A stretch of 64,000 nucleotides of DNA, taken from NCBI RefSeq assembly GCF_000332475.2, contig NZ_AOGX02000008.1, positions 248,001 through 312,000 on the forward strand, given 5' to 3'. The DNA comes from Leptospira yanagawae serovar Saopaulo str. Sao Paulo = ATCC 700523. Its GTDB lineage: Bacteria; Spirochaetota; Leptospiria; Leptospirales; Leptospiraceae. Below, piece by piece: positions 34,697-43,414 of the stretch (position 1 is the stretch's first letter; every line of letters begins with the position of its first letter). A model generated the notes under the pieces. It saw only the letters and a program-made list of their open reading frames with translations. It was not told the DNA's origin and ran no database searches. Made by a program: the position numbers and the translations under genes.

Positions 34697-36030
34697 AATC
34701 TGTATTGGGAATCCTTTGTTCTTTCTTAGTCGTGGGCCAAATGATTGCATCTCCAATTCCCATTTTGTATGGCACCGAAGATTTTTTAAAAAAGGAAAAC
34801 TCCCTTCCCTTTTTGGAAACTAAAAAGGAAAAAAAGGATAAAATTCCAATCATCTGGGGTGGGAGTAGTTTGACCCAAGAAGAACGTTTGATCAATGGAT
34901 TTCCAGTAAAGGTATTTATCTTAGGTGGTGGTGCATACATTATGCATAAAACCATCAAACTCAGTGCCAGAGAAATTGAAATCATTGGGGAAGAAGCCTT
35001 ACTTGGAAATTTGAAAGGCCAAGTCATCGTGGAAGACTTTCAGAACGGAGTCACACTCACAGCGACTCGTGGCATTTATGATAAAATGGCAGGCACTGTG
35101 AGTTTAGAAAACCAACCCGTTTTGACTCAGAAAAAAGATGGGAAGATAGTCAAAATCAAATGCCAATCCATTGTTCGGAATTTGGAAGAAGCCAAAACAA
35201 CTCTCTCGGGAAAGGTAGTTGTAACTTCTGATGAATTCCAAGTTTTTGGGGAAGATGCTTTGTTTACAGAAAAGGAAGATCGAATTGATTTAAAGGGAGA
35301 ACCTTTTTTGTTTTCTGAAAATCGATTTCTCATTGGACAAACCCTCTCCTATTTTGTGAAACAAGGTAGCATCCAATTGGACGGAGATGCTACCATTTAC
35401 CAAGTGAGTTATGAAAACAAAAAAGATAAGGAAAAAGAAGTGGTATCCAAGGAGCGAGTGGTCACAATTTTTTCCGGGAAAACTTTAACCCATCTGAACC
35501 AAGGTAAGGAAACAGTGACATCCATGAAAGGTGATGCCTATATGTTTCGAAATAATGCAGAGTTCAAAGCGGACTTATTAGAAAGTAGAAAGAATAATAA
35601 AGAAATCAAAGCAACGGGGAATGTCAGTTATTTAGATAAAGAAAATGGATATCGGATGGAAGGAGGGGTCTTGTTTTATGATAAAGAAAAAGGATATTCC
35701 TATCTATCCGAAAGTCCTAAAATTGTTTTTTTAAACAAAAAAGATTTGGTAGAACGAGGGCAATTGACCTCAGTTTTTATCGAACGATTTGATGAACGAA
35801 ATGAAACGGTAGCTCGGGGTGATGTACAAGTGGAAACACAATCGGCAAAAGCTACTGGTGAGTTTGCAACATATTTTGAAAAGAAAGATGAATTGGTGTT
35901 GGAAGGAAATCCAACTCTCGTAAGGGACAGTACAAAGGTCTCTGCAGGGAAAATCATATTGTTTCCAAAATCGGACAAAGCCTTATTAACAGATGGGCTA
36001 AAGGTAATCCCGAATGGTGAAAAAAAATAA
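34693..36030 (+). CDS. lptA: LptA/OstA-family LPS-transport protein, long form
   Basis: A 445-aa secreted protein (signal peptide about 1-21, [17 protein letters not shown]) made of repeated beta-jellyroll segments: [96 protein letters not shown] and [22 protein letters not shown]. coli LptA has about 185 residues; this one is more than twice as long and may span a wider periplasm with fewer subunits. It overlaps lptC by 4 bp and lptB by 17 bp. Confidence 0.85.
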   Translation: MKSVLGILCSFLVVGQMIASPIPILYGTEDFLKKENSLPFLETKKEKKDKIPIIWGGSSLTQEERLINGFPVKVFILGGGAYIMHKTIKLSAREIEIIGEEALLGNLKGQVIVEDFQNGVTLTATRGIYDKMAGTVSLENQPVLTQKKDGKIVKIKCQSIVRNLEEAKTTLSGKVVVTSDEFQVFGEDALFTEKEDRIDLKGEPFLFSENRFLIGQTLSYFVKQGSIQLDGDATIYQVSYENKKDKEKEVVSKERVVTIFSGKTLTHLNQGKETVTSMKGDAYMFRNNAEFKADLLESRKNNKEIKATGNVSYLDKENGYRMEGGVLFYDKEKGYSYLSESPKIVFLNKKDLVERGQLTSVFIERFDERNETVARGDVQVETQSAKATGEFATYFEKKDELVLEGNPTLVRDSTKVSAGKIILFPKSDKALLTDGLKVIPNGEKK

Positions 36031-36790
36031 ACCAACATTAAAAAAGAAGGATATAGATGATCCGAATGTAAAAACATTTCGGATGGAAAATTTAGTTAAA
36101 ATCTATAACAAACGTAAGGTTGTAGATGGTGTAAGTTTTTATATCAAAAAAGGGGAAATTGTTGGGTTACTCGGACCAAACGGAGCTGGTAAAACTACTA
36201 GTTTTTATATGAGTGTTGGTTTTGTTACCCCAGATGAAGGCCATGTTTATATTGATAATGAAGATTTAACAAAAGCACCGATGCACATTCGCGCAAGGAT
36301 GGGAGTGGGTTATCTTGCGCAAGAAGCAAGTATATTCCGTAAACTAACAGTTGCTGAAAACTTAGAAGCAATTCTCGAAACAATGAATTTGCCTGGCGAC
36401 GAAATCATTCGAAGGCGTGATGAACTATTAATGGAATTACAGATCATGCGTGTGGCAAACCAAAAAGGATATACACTTTCTGGTGGTGAAAGGAGAAGGT
36501 GTGAGATAGCAAGAGCCCTAGTGACAAACCCCGACTTTATTCTGTTAGATGAACCTTTCGCAGGTGTTGACCCGATTGCGGTAAAAGATATCCAAAACGT
36601 AATCCAATCTTTAAAGGAAAGAGGGCTTGGAATTTTGATTACTGATCATAACGTACGAGAAACTTTAAAAATTACAGATCGAGCTTATATCATGTATAGT
36701 GGACGGATTTTGATTTCAGGAACGGCCGATGATTTAATCAATGACCCGGAAACAAGACGAATTTATTTAGGTGAGGATTTTAAACTTTAA
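36014..36790 (+). CDS. lptB: LPS-export ABC transporter ATPase
   Basis: Cytoplasmic ATPase of the LptBFG exporter, 258 aa. Walker A is [14 protein letters not shown], the Q-loop region is [20 protein letters not shown] (LptB-typical), the signature is [15 protein letters not shown] and Walker B is [16 protein letters not shown], followed by [13 protein letters not shown] with the switch His. The first 23 residues ([17 protein letters not shown]...) are an extra basic extension; the usual LptB start corresponds to ATG 36083 (MENLVKIY). LptF and LptG are not in the window. It is followed directly by rpoN, as in many proteobacteria. Confidence 0.95.
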   Translation: MVKKNKPTLKKKDIDDPNVKTFRMENLVKIYNKRKVVDGVSFYIKKGEIVGLLGPNGAGKTTSFYMSVGFVTPDEGHVYIDNEDLTKAPMHIRARMGVGYLAQEASIFRKLTVAENLEAILETMNLPGDEIIRRRDELLMELQIMRVANQKGYTLSGGERRRCEIARALVTNPDFILLDEPFAGVDPIAVKDIQNVIQSLKERGLGILITDHNVRETLKITDRAYIMYSGRILISGTADDLINDPETRRIYLGEDFKL

Positions 36791-38212
36791 ATGAAACTCG
36801 GGGCTTCAGTTTCTTTACGCCAAACGCAAAAACTGGTTATGACCCAGGACTTACGTCAGTCCATAGAACTATTGTCACTTTCTACATTAGAACTTTCAGA
36901 TAAAATCCAAAACGAATTATTGGAAAACCCACTTCTCGATGAAGTGGGTGTGGATGAAAAATCCAAAATGCCAGAACTTTTTTCCATCGATGAAGTAAAA
37001 CGATTGGAAAAACTCAATCATGAAAAAAGTACTGATGTCAATTGGCAAGACAGTTACTCATTGGAAGGCCCAAGGTCTTACGATTCCGAAGCAAGTGACA
37101 GAAACCAAAAGTACATCGAATCTTCAACTCGTGGGGAAACATTAGAAGAACACCTTTTAAATCAATTACGACTGATCAAACTCACTAAATTAGAATTTGA
37201 AATCGGTGAAGTTCTTATCAGTATGATTGATGATAAAGGATTTATCACAGACGACTTATCACAAGTTTCTAAAGAAATGGGTTACCCCGAACCTAAATTA
37301 AGAAGAGTTTTGCAAGTGATCAACGAACTCGATCCCATTGGGATTGGTGCAAAAGACATGCAAGAAACCTTACTCATCCAAGGTCGGATATTGTTTCCTG
37401 ATAACGTCGTATTGCATCAGTTAATTGGTGAGTTCCTTTCAGATTTAGAAAAAGTAGATTATAAAAAAATTGCAAAAAATTTAAAAATCACAGAAGAAGA
37501 AATTTTAAATTTAGCAAGGTTGATTAAAAAATTAGAACCATACCCTGCCACAACCTACCAAGGTAGAAAAATAGACTATGTTGTTGCCGATGTGGTTGTG
37601 AAGGAAGTAGGAAACGAGTTTAATATTTTTATCAACGACGAGTGGTTACCAAAACTCACCATCCAAGAAGAATACAAAGAACTCCTCAACCACAAACTCC
37701 CTCCGAAAGAAAAGGAATACTTCCAAACCAAATACAGTTCTGCGCAGTGGCTCATCCGCTCCATCCAACAAAGAAGACAAACCTTACAACGAGTGGTCAG
37801 TTGTATCATTGATTTCCAAGTGGATTTTTTTCGGGGTGGGATAGGATTTATCAAACCACTTACTCTGAAGGAAGTGGCTGAAAAATTAAGTTTACATGAA
37901 TCAACAATTTCAAGGATCACAACGAATAAATACATCCAAACGACTTGGGGAATATTTGAGTTAAAATGGTTTTTTTCCTCTGGTGTGAAATCGGCTGAAG
38001 GTGGAAAAGAAAGTTCTAAAAAGATCCATGAAATCATTCGCAATTTGGTCAAAGAAGAGGATGAAAACAATCCTTTGTCTGACCAAGACATTGTGGAACT
38101 GATGGAGAAAAAAGGTATTGAAATTGCCCGAAGGACAGTGGCAAAATACCGAAAGGTTTTACGAATCCTTCCATCGAACGAAAGAAAACGAATGAGTTCA
38201 CTCAAGGGGTAG
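36791..38212 (+). CDS. rpoN: RNA polymerase sigma-54 factor
   Basis: Alternative sigma factor that needs AAA+ activators; 473 aa. Region I is the Gln/Leu-rich N terminus (LRQTQKLVMTQDLRQSIELL, then ELLENPLLDE). The core-binding part follows an acidic stretch, the HTH reads TLKEVAEKLSLHESTISRI (about 356-375), and the RpoN box near the C terminus is ARRTVAKYRKVL, which recognises the -24 element. ATG 36791 abuts the lptB stop. It sits 3 bp before hprK. In L. biflexa/L. interrogans sigma-54 is known to matter for nitrogen use and environmental survival; targets are not predictable here. Confidence 0.97.
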   Translation: MKLGASVSLRQTQKLVMTQDLRQSIELLSLSTLELSDKIQNELLENPLLDEVGVDEKSKMPELFSIDEVKRLEKLNHEKSTDVNWQDSYSLEGPRSYDSEASDRNQKYIESSTRGETLEEHLLNQLRLIKLTKLEFEIGEVLISMIDDKGFITDDLSQVSKEMGYPEPKLRRVLQVINELDPIGIGAKDMQETLLIQGRILFPDNVVLHQLIGEFLSDLEKVDYKKIAKNLKITEEEILNLARLIKKLEPYPATTYQGRKIDYVVADVVVKEVGNEFNIFINDEWLPKLTIQEEYKELLNHKLPPKEKEYFQTKYSSAQWLIRSIQQRRQTLQRVVSCIIDFQVDFFRGGIGFIKPLTLKEVAEKLSLHESTISRITTNKYIQTTWGIFELKWFFSSGVKSAEGGKESSKKIHEIIRNLVKEEDENNPLSDQDIVELMEKKGIEIARRTVAKYRKVLRILPSNERKRMSSLKG

Positions 38213-38215
38213 GCA

Positions 38216-39184
38216 ATGCCAGTTCCAGGAATCACAGTGGAGACCATCCTCCGAGACCATGACGACTTACAACTGGTACTCGTCACTGGGGAAGTTGGCC
38301 TTTCCAACCGAATCAATAGTGCTGAGATCAATCGGCCGGGTCTTTCCTTGACAGGTTTTTTTGACTTTTTTGCCAATGATAGGATTCAAATATTAGGAAA
38401 AGGAGAATGGGCTTACCTCAATTCATTATCCGAACACAAATTACGAGAGATCACAGACAAGTTTTTTGAATTCCATCTCAATTGTATCATTTATACCCAT
38501 GGCAACGAACCGCAAATTCCATTTGTGGAACGTGCGAAAGAAAAAGGAATTCCATTATTCAAAACCGAAATTGCGACCCACCGTTTCATCACCCTCATTT
38601 CACAAATTTTAGATCGTGCCTTAGCTCCCAGGACAATGCGCCATGGGGTGCTCATTGAAGTGTTTGGAATTGGAACCTTACTTACGGGAAGGTCTGGAGT
38701 TGGGAAAAGTGAAACGGCTTTAGAGCTGATTGAACGTGGTCACAGACTTGTGGCAGATGATATGGTGGAAATTCGGCGTTTGAGTGAAAGTTATTTAATT
38801 GGTTCCTGTTCTGATTTACTCCGCCACCATATGGAAATTAGGGGACTTGGGATTCTCAATATCAAAGATTTGTTTGGTGTGGGTTCGGTTCGGGACCATA
38901 AACTCATTGAACTCATCATCAACCTAAAAGAATGGGAAGAACAAACTTCAGGAGATTACGAACGGACGGGAATTGAACAAAGTATGGAAGAGATCTTAGG
39001 TGTTTCTGTTCCTTTTATCGAAATTCCGGTCAAACCTGGAAGGAACATTCCCATCATCGTGGAAACAGCAGCCATGAACCAAAGGTTACGTAAGATGGGA
39101 AAAAATAGCGCCAAAGAATTTTCAAATAAACTCAATACTTATATCCAGCAGAGCACCATTGAAACAAATCCAATTAAAGATTAG
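38216..39184 (+). CDS. hprK: HPr kinase/phosphorylase
   Basis: Phosphorylates and dephosphorylates a Ser of HPr; 322 aa, normal length. The N-terminal domain (about 1-130) precedes the P-loop LLTGRSGVGKSETALELI (about 158) and DDMVEI; the family signature is MEIRGLGILNI with catalytic residues, then KPGRNIPIIVE. Its target gene, ptsH, starts within the last 26 bp of hprK (TTG 39159), a close coupling. No enzyme I or PTS permease gene is visible, so the pair probably has a regulatory role, as proposed for other spirochaetes. Confidence 0.95.
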   Translation: MPVPGITVETILRDHDDLQLVLVTGEVGLSNRINSAEINRPGLSLTGFFDFFANDRIQILGKGEWAYLNSLSEHKLREITDKFFEFHLNCIIYTHGNEPQIPFVERAKEKGIPLFKTEIATHRFITLISQILDRALAPRTMRHGVLIEVFGIGTLLTGRSGVGKSETALELIERGHRLVADDMVEIRRLSESYLIGSCSDLLRHHMEIRGLGILNIKDLFGVGSVRDHKLIELIINLKEWEEQTSGDYERTGIEQSMEEILGVSVPFIEIPVKPGRNIPIIVETAAMNQRLRKMGKNSAKEFSNKLNTYIQQSTIETNPIKD

Positions 39185-39434
39185 AGAAGATAGTACAGGA
39201 CTTCATGCAAGGCCTGCTTCTTTATTTGTAAAAGTAGCAGCCAGTTTTCCTTGTGAAATTTTTGTTAAAAAAGATGATATTGAAGTGAATGGAAAATCCA
39301 TTATGGGACTAATGATGTTAGCCTTAGGACCTGGAACGGTATTTTCTGTGATCGCCGATGGGAAAAATGAGGAGGAGGCTTTACAAGCGTTAGAAACTTT
39401 AGTGGTTCAAAACTTTGAAACGAATGCCAAGTAG
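39159..39434 (+). CDS. ptsH: HPr-like phosphocarrier protein
   Basis: A 91-aa HPr. The enzyme I phosphorylation site is His16 in DSTGLHARPASLF and the HprK site is Ser47 in NGKSIMGLMML; both are intact, so it could in principle be modified at either. It starts at TTG 39159 inside the end of hprK and overlaps ntrY by 11 bp. In the usual proteobacterial rpoN cluster the neighbours would be hpf and ptsN; neither is present here. NPr-like naming is also possible. Confidence 0.93.
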   Translation: MKQIQLKIREDSTGLHARPASLFVKVAASFPCEIFVKKDDIEVNGKSIMGLMMLALGPGTVFSVIADGKNEEEALQALETLVVQNFETNAK

Positions 39435-41247
39435 ACTTTTACGATTTTTCCCCAATTTATCTGATGAAAATCGGTACTACTTACGTGATATCTTTATTTT
39501 TTTCCTCACCTTAGCTGTCTCCATAGGATTTTCTGAACTTGTATTTTTTAGAGAAGAAGAAGACATTTCGTTTTATTCAAAGTTAGATACTTATGTTTTC
39601 ATCCTCATTCCCTTTTTCATTTTATCTTTAATTTTAAGTTATATCTATCGCAATCGAAGGAACCGTCAGACTGGTAAAATCCGAAGTTCCATTCGTTACC
39701 GTTTAACACTCGCATTTCTATTTGTTGCCCTTGTTCCTTCCTTACCCATTTTTATTTTATCTTCTAATTTGACGGGAAGGTTGATTGAAGGTTATTACCA
39801 AGTAGACATTTCCAATGCTCTACGATCTGCAAATCATTTTGTAGATTCCATCGAAAAAGAAAATGAATCTTCTTTTTTAGAGATTGTCAATCGCTTTCGA
39901 TCCTTACTTGAAAAGGAAAAACCTGATAGTTTATCTATTTTTCAACTAGGGATCAAAAATGGCCTTTTTGAAAAAAATGATTTTTATTTAGGATACGTTG
40001 AAAAAGACAAAGTTCAGTTTGAAACCAAAAATTTATATAAGTATTTTTCGAATTTAGAATTCACCGAAACAAAAGAAAAAGGAATATACTTTAGTCGCTA
40101 TTATTCATCTGACAAGGCTTATTTGGTGGCGAAGTTTTCCGTGAATCAGGATCAGGTATTGATCATCGCCGAAAGGATACATCGTGGTTTGGAGTCAGAC
40201 GTATTTAATATTATAAACGCTACATCCACATATGAAAAAGTAAGTTTATGGAAAGAAAAAATTCCATTTAGTGTTCGCATCACAATTGCTAGTTTTTCTT
40301 TTGCTATGTTTCTCATTGCGATTCTTTTTTCGTTTTTATTTGCTAGGCGAATTTCAAAACCAATTATCAATTTGGCAAATGCCACAAAAAAAGTATCACT
40401 GGGAGAATCGGATATCCGTTTAGAAAAAACGGAAGAAGGGGAAATGGGGATTCTCATTGATAGTTTCAATCAAATGGTAAGTGACCTCAAAGCCAAATCA
40501 GATGAGCTTATGCATACACAAAGGATAGCAGCATGGAAAGAAGTGGCCCAAAGAATGGCCCATGAAATTAAAAACCCTCTTACTCCCATACAATTATCCG
40601 CACAAAGGATCCAAAGGAAATTTCAAAATCCCAAAAAAGAAAATTTAGAATCTGTGATATTTGATGCAACGGAAACCATTATTGGGCAAGTGCGTGTTCT
40701 GGAACATTTAGTGAAGGAATTTAGCGAATTTGCAAGGATGCCTGTTCCTGTACTTATCAACCAACATTTGAATCCAATATTGGAAGAAGCTGTGGCACTT
40801 TTTCGGGATACAACGGATATTGATTTTGAATTGAAACTCGCTGAAAATCTACCAGAAGTATTCCTCGATAAACGCCTGTTTCTTGGTGTAATAAACAATT
40901 TAATAAAAAATGCAGTCGAAGCAATTTTGTCCCAAGACAATTCCAAAGAGGAGTTGGACATTTTAGCAGTGAAACGTAAAAAAATTCGTGTCATGTCCAA
41001 ATTACAAAAAAAGGCTCTTCGCAAAAGTATCGTGATCGAAATTGATGATTCTGGCCCTGGATTAAAGGAGGAATGGAAGGAAAAAATATTTGAGCCTTAT
41101 TTTTCCACCAAGGAAAAACATGGTTCTGGAATCGGACTTGCGATTGTGCAAAAAACAATTATTGACCATCATGGACATATCTCCGTTGAAAATTCGAAGT
41201 TAGGTGGATGTAAGTTTCGTATCGAACTTCCTTTGGAACTTTCCTAA
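39424..41247 (+). CDS. ntrY: NtrY-like sensor histidine kinase
   Basis: An inner-membrane kinase of 607 aa. Two transmembrane segments near the N terminus (about 15-35 and 50-70) and a third near 92-112 precede a periplasmic/sensor region (about 115-280); another helix lies near 285-310. Then come a HAMP domain (ARRISKPIINLANATKKVSLG), the NtrY-type phosphoacceptor AAWKEVAQRMAHEIKNPLTP (His in AHEIKNP) and a HATPase domain (NNLIKNAVEAI, DDSGPGL, GSGIGLAIVQK). The PAS domain usual in NtrY between HAMP and HisKA is not evident, and a basic insert (about 515-535) lies in the ATPase domain. ATG 39424 overlaps ptsH; TTG 39415 is possible. It partners the next gene. Confidence 0.9.
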   Translation: MPSRLLRFFPNLSDENRYYLRDIFIFFLTLAVSIGFSELVFFREEEDISFYSKLDTYVFILIPFFILSLILSYIYRNRRNRQTGKIRSSIRYRLTLAFLFVALVPSLPIFILSSNLTGRLIEGYYQVDISNALRSANHFVDSIEKENESSFLEIVNRFRSLLEKEKPDSLSIFQLGIKNGLFEKNDFYLGYVEKDKVQFETKNLYKYFSNLEFTETKEKGIYFSRYYSSDKAYLVAKFSVNQDQVLIIAERIHRGLESDVFNIINATSTYEKVSLWKEKIPFSVRITIASFSFAMFLIAILFSFLFARRISKPIINLANATKKVSLGESDIRLEKTEEGEMGILIDSFNQMVSDLKAKSDELMHTQRIAAWKEVAQRMAHEIKNPLTPIQLSAQRIQRKFQNPKKENLESVIFDATETIIGQVRVLEHLVKEFSEFARMPVPVLINQHLNPILEEAVALFRDTTDIDFELKLAENLPEVFLDKRLFLGVINNLIKNAVEAILSQDNSKEELDILAVKRKKIRVMSKLQKKALRKSIVIEIDDSGPGLKEEWKEKIFEPYFSTKEKHGSGIGLAIVQKTIIDHHGHISVENSKLGGCKFRIELPLELS

Positions 41248-42593
41248 TGCAAAAATTAATTTATATTTTGGATGATGAAAAAGAAATCCGTAAAACCTTG
41301 CGCGTGATATTGGAGGATGAAGAATATTCAGTAGAAGATTTTTCAAATGGGAAAGCCCTTTTAAAGGCTTTGTCCAAGGAAAGGCCTTCCCTAGTTTTAC
41401 TTGATGTTTGGGTGGGAAAGGAAGATGGATTACAAATCCTTTTGGAATGTAAAAAATTGTATCCGAGCCTTCCGATCGTTATGATTTCTGGACATGGAAC
41501 CATTGAACTTGCTGTGAATGCGACAAAAAAAGGTGCCGTCGATTTTTTAGAAAAACCTTTATCCATTGAAAAAGTAATCCAAACCATTGAGTCTTCAATT
41601 GAAAAAACGAAAGATAACGAAATTCCAAATTTCCAATTGGAAGTGGATGAGATTTTAGGAGAGTCACCATCCATCACTCGTGTTAAATTTGCAGTGTTCC
41701 AAGCAGCCGAAACCAATGCTCGTGTTTTCATTTACGGAGAAAATGGAACGGGAAAAGAACTCACTGCTAGATCCATCCATCTCAATTCCAAACGAAAAGG
41801 GGAACCCTACATTGAATTCAATTGTGCTGCGTTGCCAGAAGAAAGTGTAGAACAAGAATTATTTGGAAGTGAAACGTTAGGTGACAACCCCGAGATCAAA
41901 CCTGGAAAATGGGAACAAGCCCAAAATGGGACTTTATTTTTGGACGAAGTTTGTGATTTGAGTTTGGCACTGCAATCAAAAGTATTAAAAGCCATCCTGG
42001 ATCAAAAAATAGAACGGGTAGGTGGCAAAGAATTAGTCCCGGTTGACGTCAGGATCATTGCGGCAACCAATTCGAATGTGGAGGAAGCGATCCGAGACGG
42101 AAAATTTAGAGAGGATTTATTTTATGCCTTAAATGTAATCCCTCTCGAATTACCACCGTTACGCGAAAGAAACCAAGATATTCCACTTCTTGTAGAATTT
42201 TATTTAAAAAAGTCCATAACAGAAAATCATTTACCCAATAAAACCATCGACAGAGAGGGTTTAGATGCCCTGTCTTCCCATTTTTGGCCAGGCAATGTAA
42301 GAGAACTTGCCAATATCATCGAACGATTGAGTATCCTAGTTCCAGGAGAAACCATCAGAGCAAAAGATGTTAAAGAGGCCCTCCATGGTTTTAAAAAGGC
42401 AAATGAAATGGTGGCCCGAGGTGACTTAAAACATGCAAAGGAAGAATTTGAAAGGCAATACATCATCAAAACCTTACAAATTTGTGAAGGGAATGTCACT
42501 CGTACTTCAAAAGCTCTTGGGATCGAACGAACTCATTTGTATAGAAAGTTACGTTCCCTCAATATTTCTGTAGACCAATTGATCGAGGGTTGA
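41247..42593 (+). CDS. ntrX: NtrX-like response regulator lacking the GAFTGA loop
   Basis: A 448-aa regulator. The receiver domain (1-120) has phospho-acceptor Asp53 in LVLLDVW. The AAA+ domain has Walker A GENGTGKE (about 164-171), Walker B GTLFLDEVCDL and VRIIAATN. Where sigma-54 activators have ELFGHEKGAFTGA the sequence here is ELFGSETLGDNPEIKPG (about 204-220), so the sigma-54-contact loop is missing. A C-terminal Fis-type HTH is present (GNVTRTSKALGIERTHLYRK). It overlaps ntrY by one base. It probably regulates DNA without acting as a classic sigma-54 activator, as some alphaproteobacterial NtrX proteins do. Confidence 0.92.
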   Translation: MQKLIYILDDEKEIRKTLRVILEDEEYSVEDFSNGKALLKALSKERPSLVLLDVWVGKEDGLQILLECKKLYPSLPIVMISGHGTIELAVNATKKGAVDFLEKPLSIEKVIQTIESSIEKTKDNEIPNFQLEVDEILGESPSITRVKFAVFQAAETNARVFIYGENGTGKELTARSIHLNSKRKGEPYIEFNCAALPEESVEQELFGSETLGDNPEIKPGKWEQAQNGTLFLDEVCDLSLALQSKVLKAILDQKIERVGGKELVPVDVRIIAATNSNVEEAIRDGKFREDLFYALNVIPLELPPLRERNQDIPLLVEFYLKKSITENHLPNKTIDREGLDALSSHFWPGNVRELANIIERLSILVPGETIRAKDVKEALHGFKKANEMVARGDLKHAKEEFERQYIIKTLQICEGNVTRTSKALGIERTHLYRKLRSLNISVDQLIEG

Positions 42594-42594
42594 T

Positions 42595-43413
42595 ATGAAC
42601 CAAAAAACGATTTTAGAAAATTTTACTGATATCTTAAAAGAAACAAAATTCCTGATTCAAAACCAAACTTTGCCTGTGTTTCGTTTGCAAGAGGAAACAG
42701 ATCCCAATGATTTTGTTTTCCCTTGGAAATCAAAAGTTCCAGAATCTTTAGAAATTCAGAAAAAACAGCAAAAGGAAAGCCAACGTAAAAATAGAGACCT
42801 CATCAATTTTTCATGTACGTTATGCCAAGGGAAACTGAGTGGGGTGAGGCAGTTTTTACACAAAGGAAGAAAACCAATTTTGGTATTACATTATTCGGGT
42901 GCGACAACTGCCAAAGAAAAACCTTTTACGAAAACTCGTCCTAACCAAATTTTTAAGGATAAGTTAACGGAAGTGAGTTGGGATGGAATCATCCAAAAGG
43001 TATTTGGTTTTTCTTTTGAGGAGTTTTATTATGAAGAATATCCCGCTTGCACATTTTCTCATACAGACTCCAAAGAAACTGATTGGAAACAAAGGTTAGA
43101 AACTTGTAAAGTTCACGTAAAAGAAACTGTGGAAGAGTTTGGAATCAAAGCCATTGTCATCCTTGGTTCGTCCGCAAGGTTGTTATTTGGACCGGAGAAA
43201 GCCAAAGAACAATTGGGAAAGGTAGAGGACTTGGATTTAAATGGAATTAAGATTCCGATGCTTACCACGAGATCACCAGAGGCACTTGTATTTCTTGGGG
43301 AAAAAGCAAAAAAATCCGATTCGGAAACGAACCTCTTCCAATATGGAAAGGAAAAACAAGACTTAGAAGAAAGTTTTATTTCTCATTTATCAGTTCTAAA
43401 ACCATATTTATAA
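42595..43413 (+). CDS. Predicted four-Cys protein of the uracil-DNA-glycosylase superfamily (divergent)
   Basis: A 272-aa cytoplasmic protein. After a ~70-residue helical N terminus it carries Cys74-x2-Cys77, Cys152 and Cys171. The spacings (3, 75, 19) are close to those of the 4Fe-4S ligands in family 4/5 uracil-DNA glycosylases as I remember them. Other matches are PILVLHYSGATTAKEKPF in place of the catalytic GEAPG..ED..G.PF block, EEYPACTF at the third Cys, and AIVILGSSARLLFG for the conserved ...VLG..A...L strand. The catalytic residues look lost, so it is probably a DNA- or partner-binding relative. It begins 2 bp after ntrX and ends 2 bp before priA, which supports a replication or repair role. 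The fold call is inference. Confidence 0.6.
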   Translation: MNQKTILENFTDILKETKFLIQNQTLPVFRLQEETDPNDFVFPWKSKVPESLEIQKKQQKESQRKNRDLINFSCTLCQGKLSGVRQFLHKGRKPILVLHYSGATTAKEKPFTKTRPNQIFKDKLTEVSWDGIIQKVFGFSFEEFYYEEYPACTFSHTDSKETDWKQRLETCKVHVKETVEEFGIKAIVILGSSARLLFGPEKAKEQLGKVEDLDLNGIKIPMLTTRSPEALVFLGEKAKKSDSETNLFQYGKEKQDLEESFISHLSVLKPYL

Positions 43414-43414
43414 A

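Noticed and set aside
37576..38376. Long open frame on the minus strand across rpoN and hprK
   Set aside because: It lies wholly opposite clearly functional genes, has Ser/Arg-rich composition typical of antisense translation and no family features.
36700..42600. Sigma-54 (-24/-12) promoters near rpoN and ntrYX
   Set aside because: No TGGCAC-N5-TTGC-like match was noticed by eye upstream of these genes; a motif scan would be needed to be sure.
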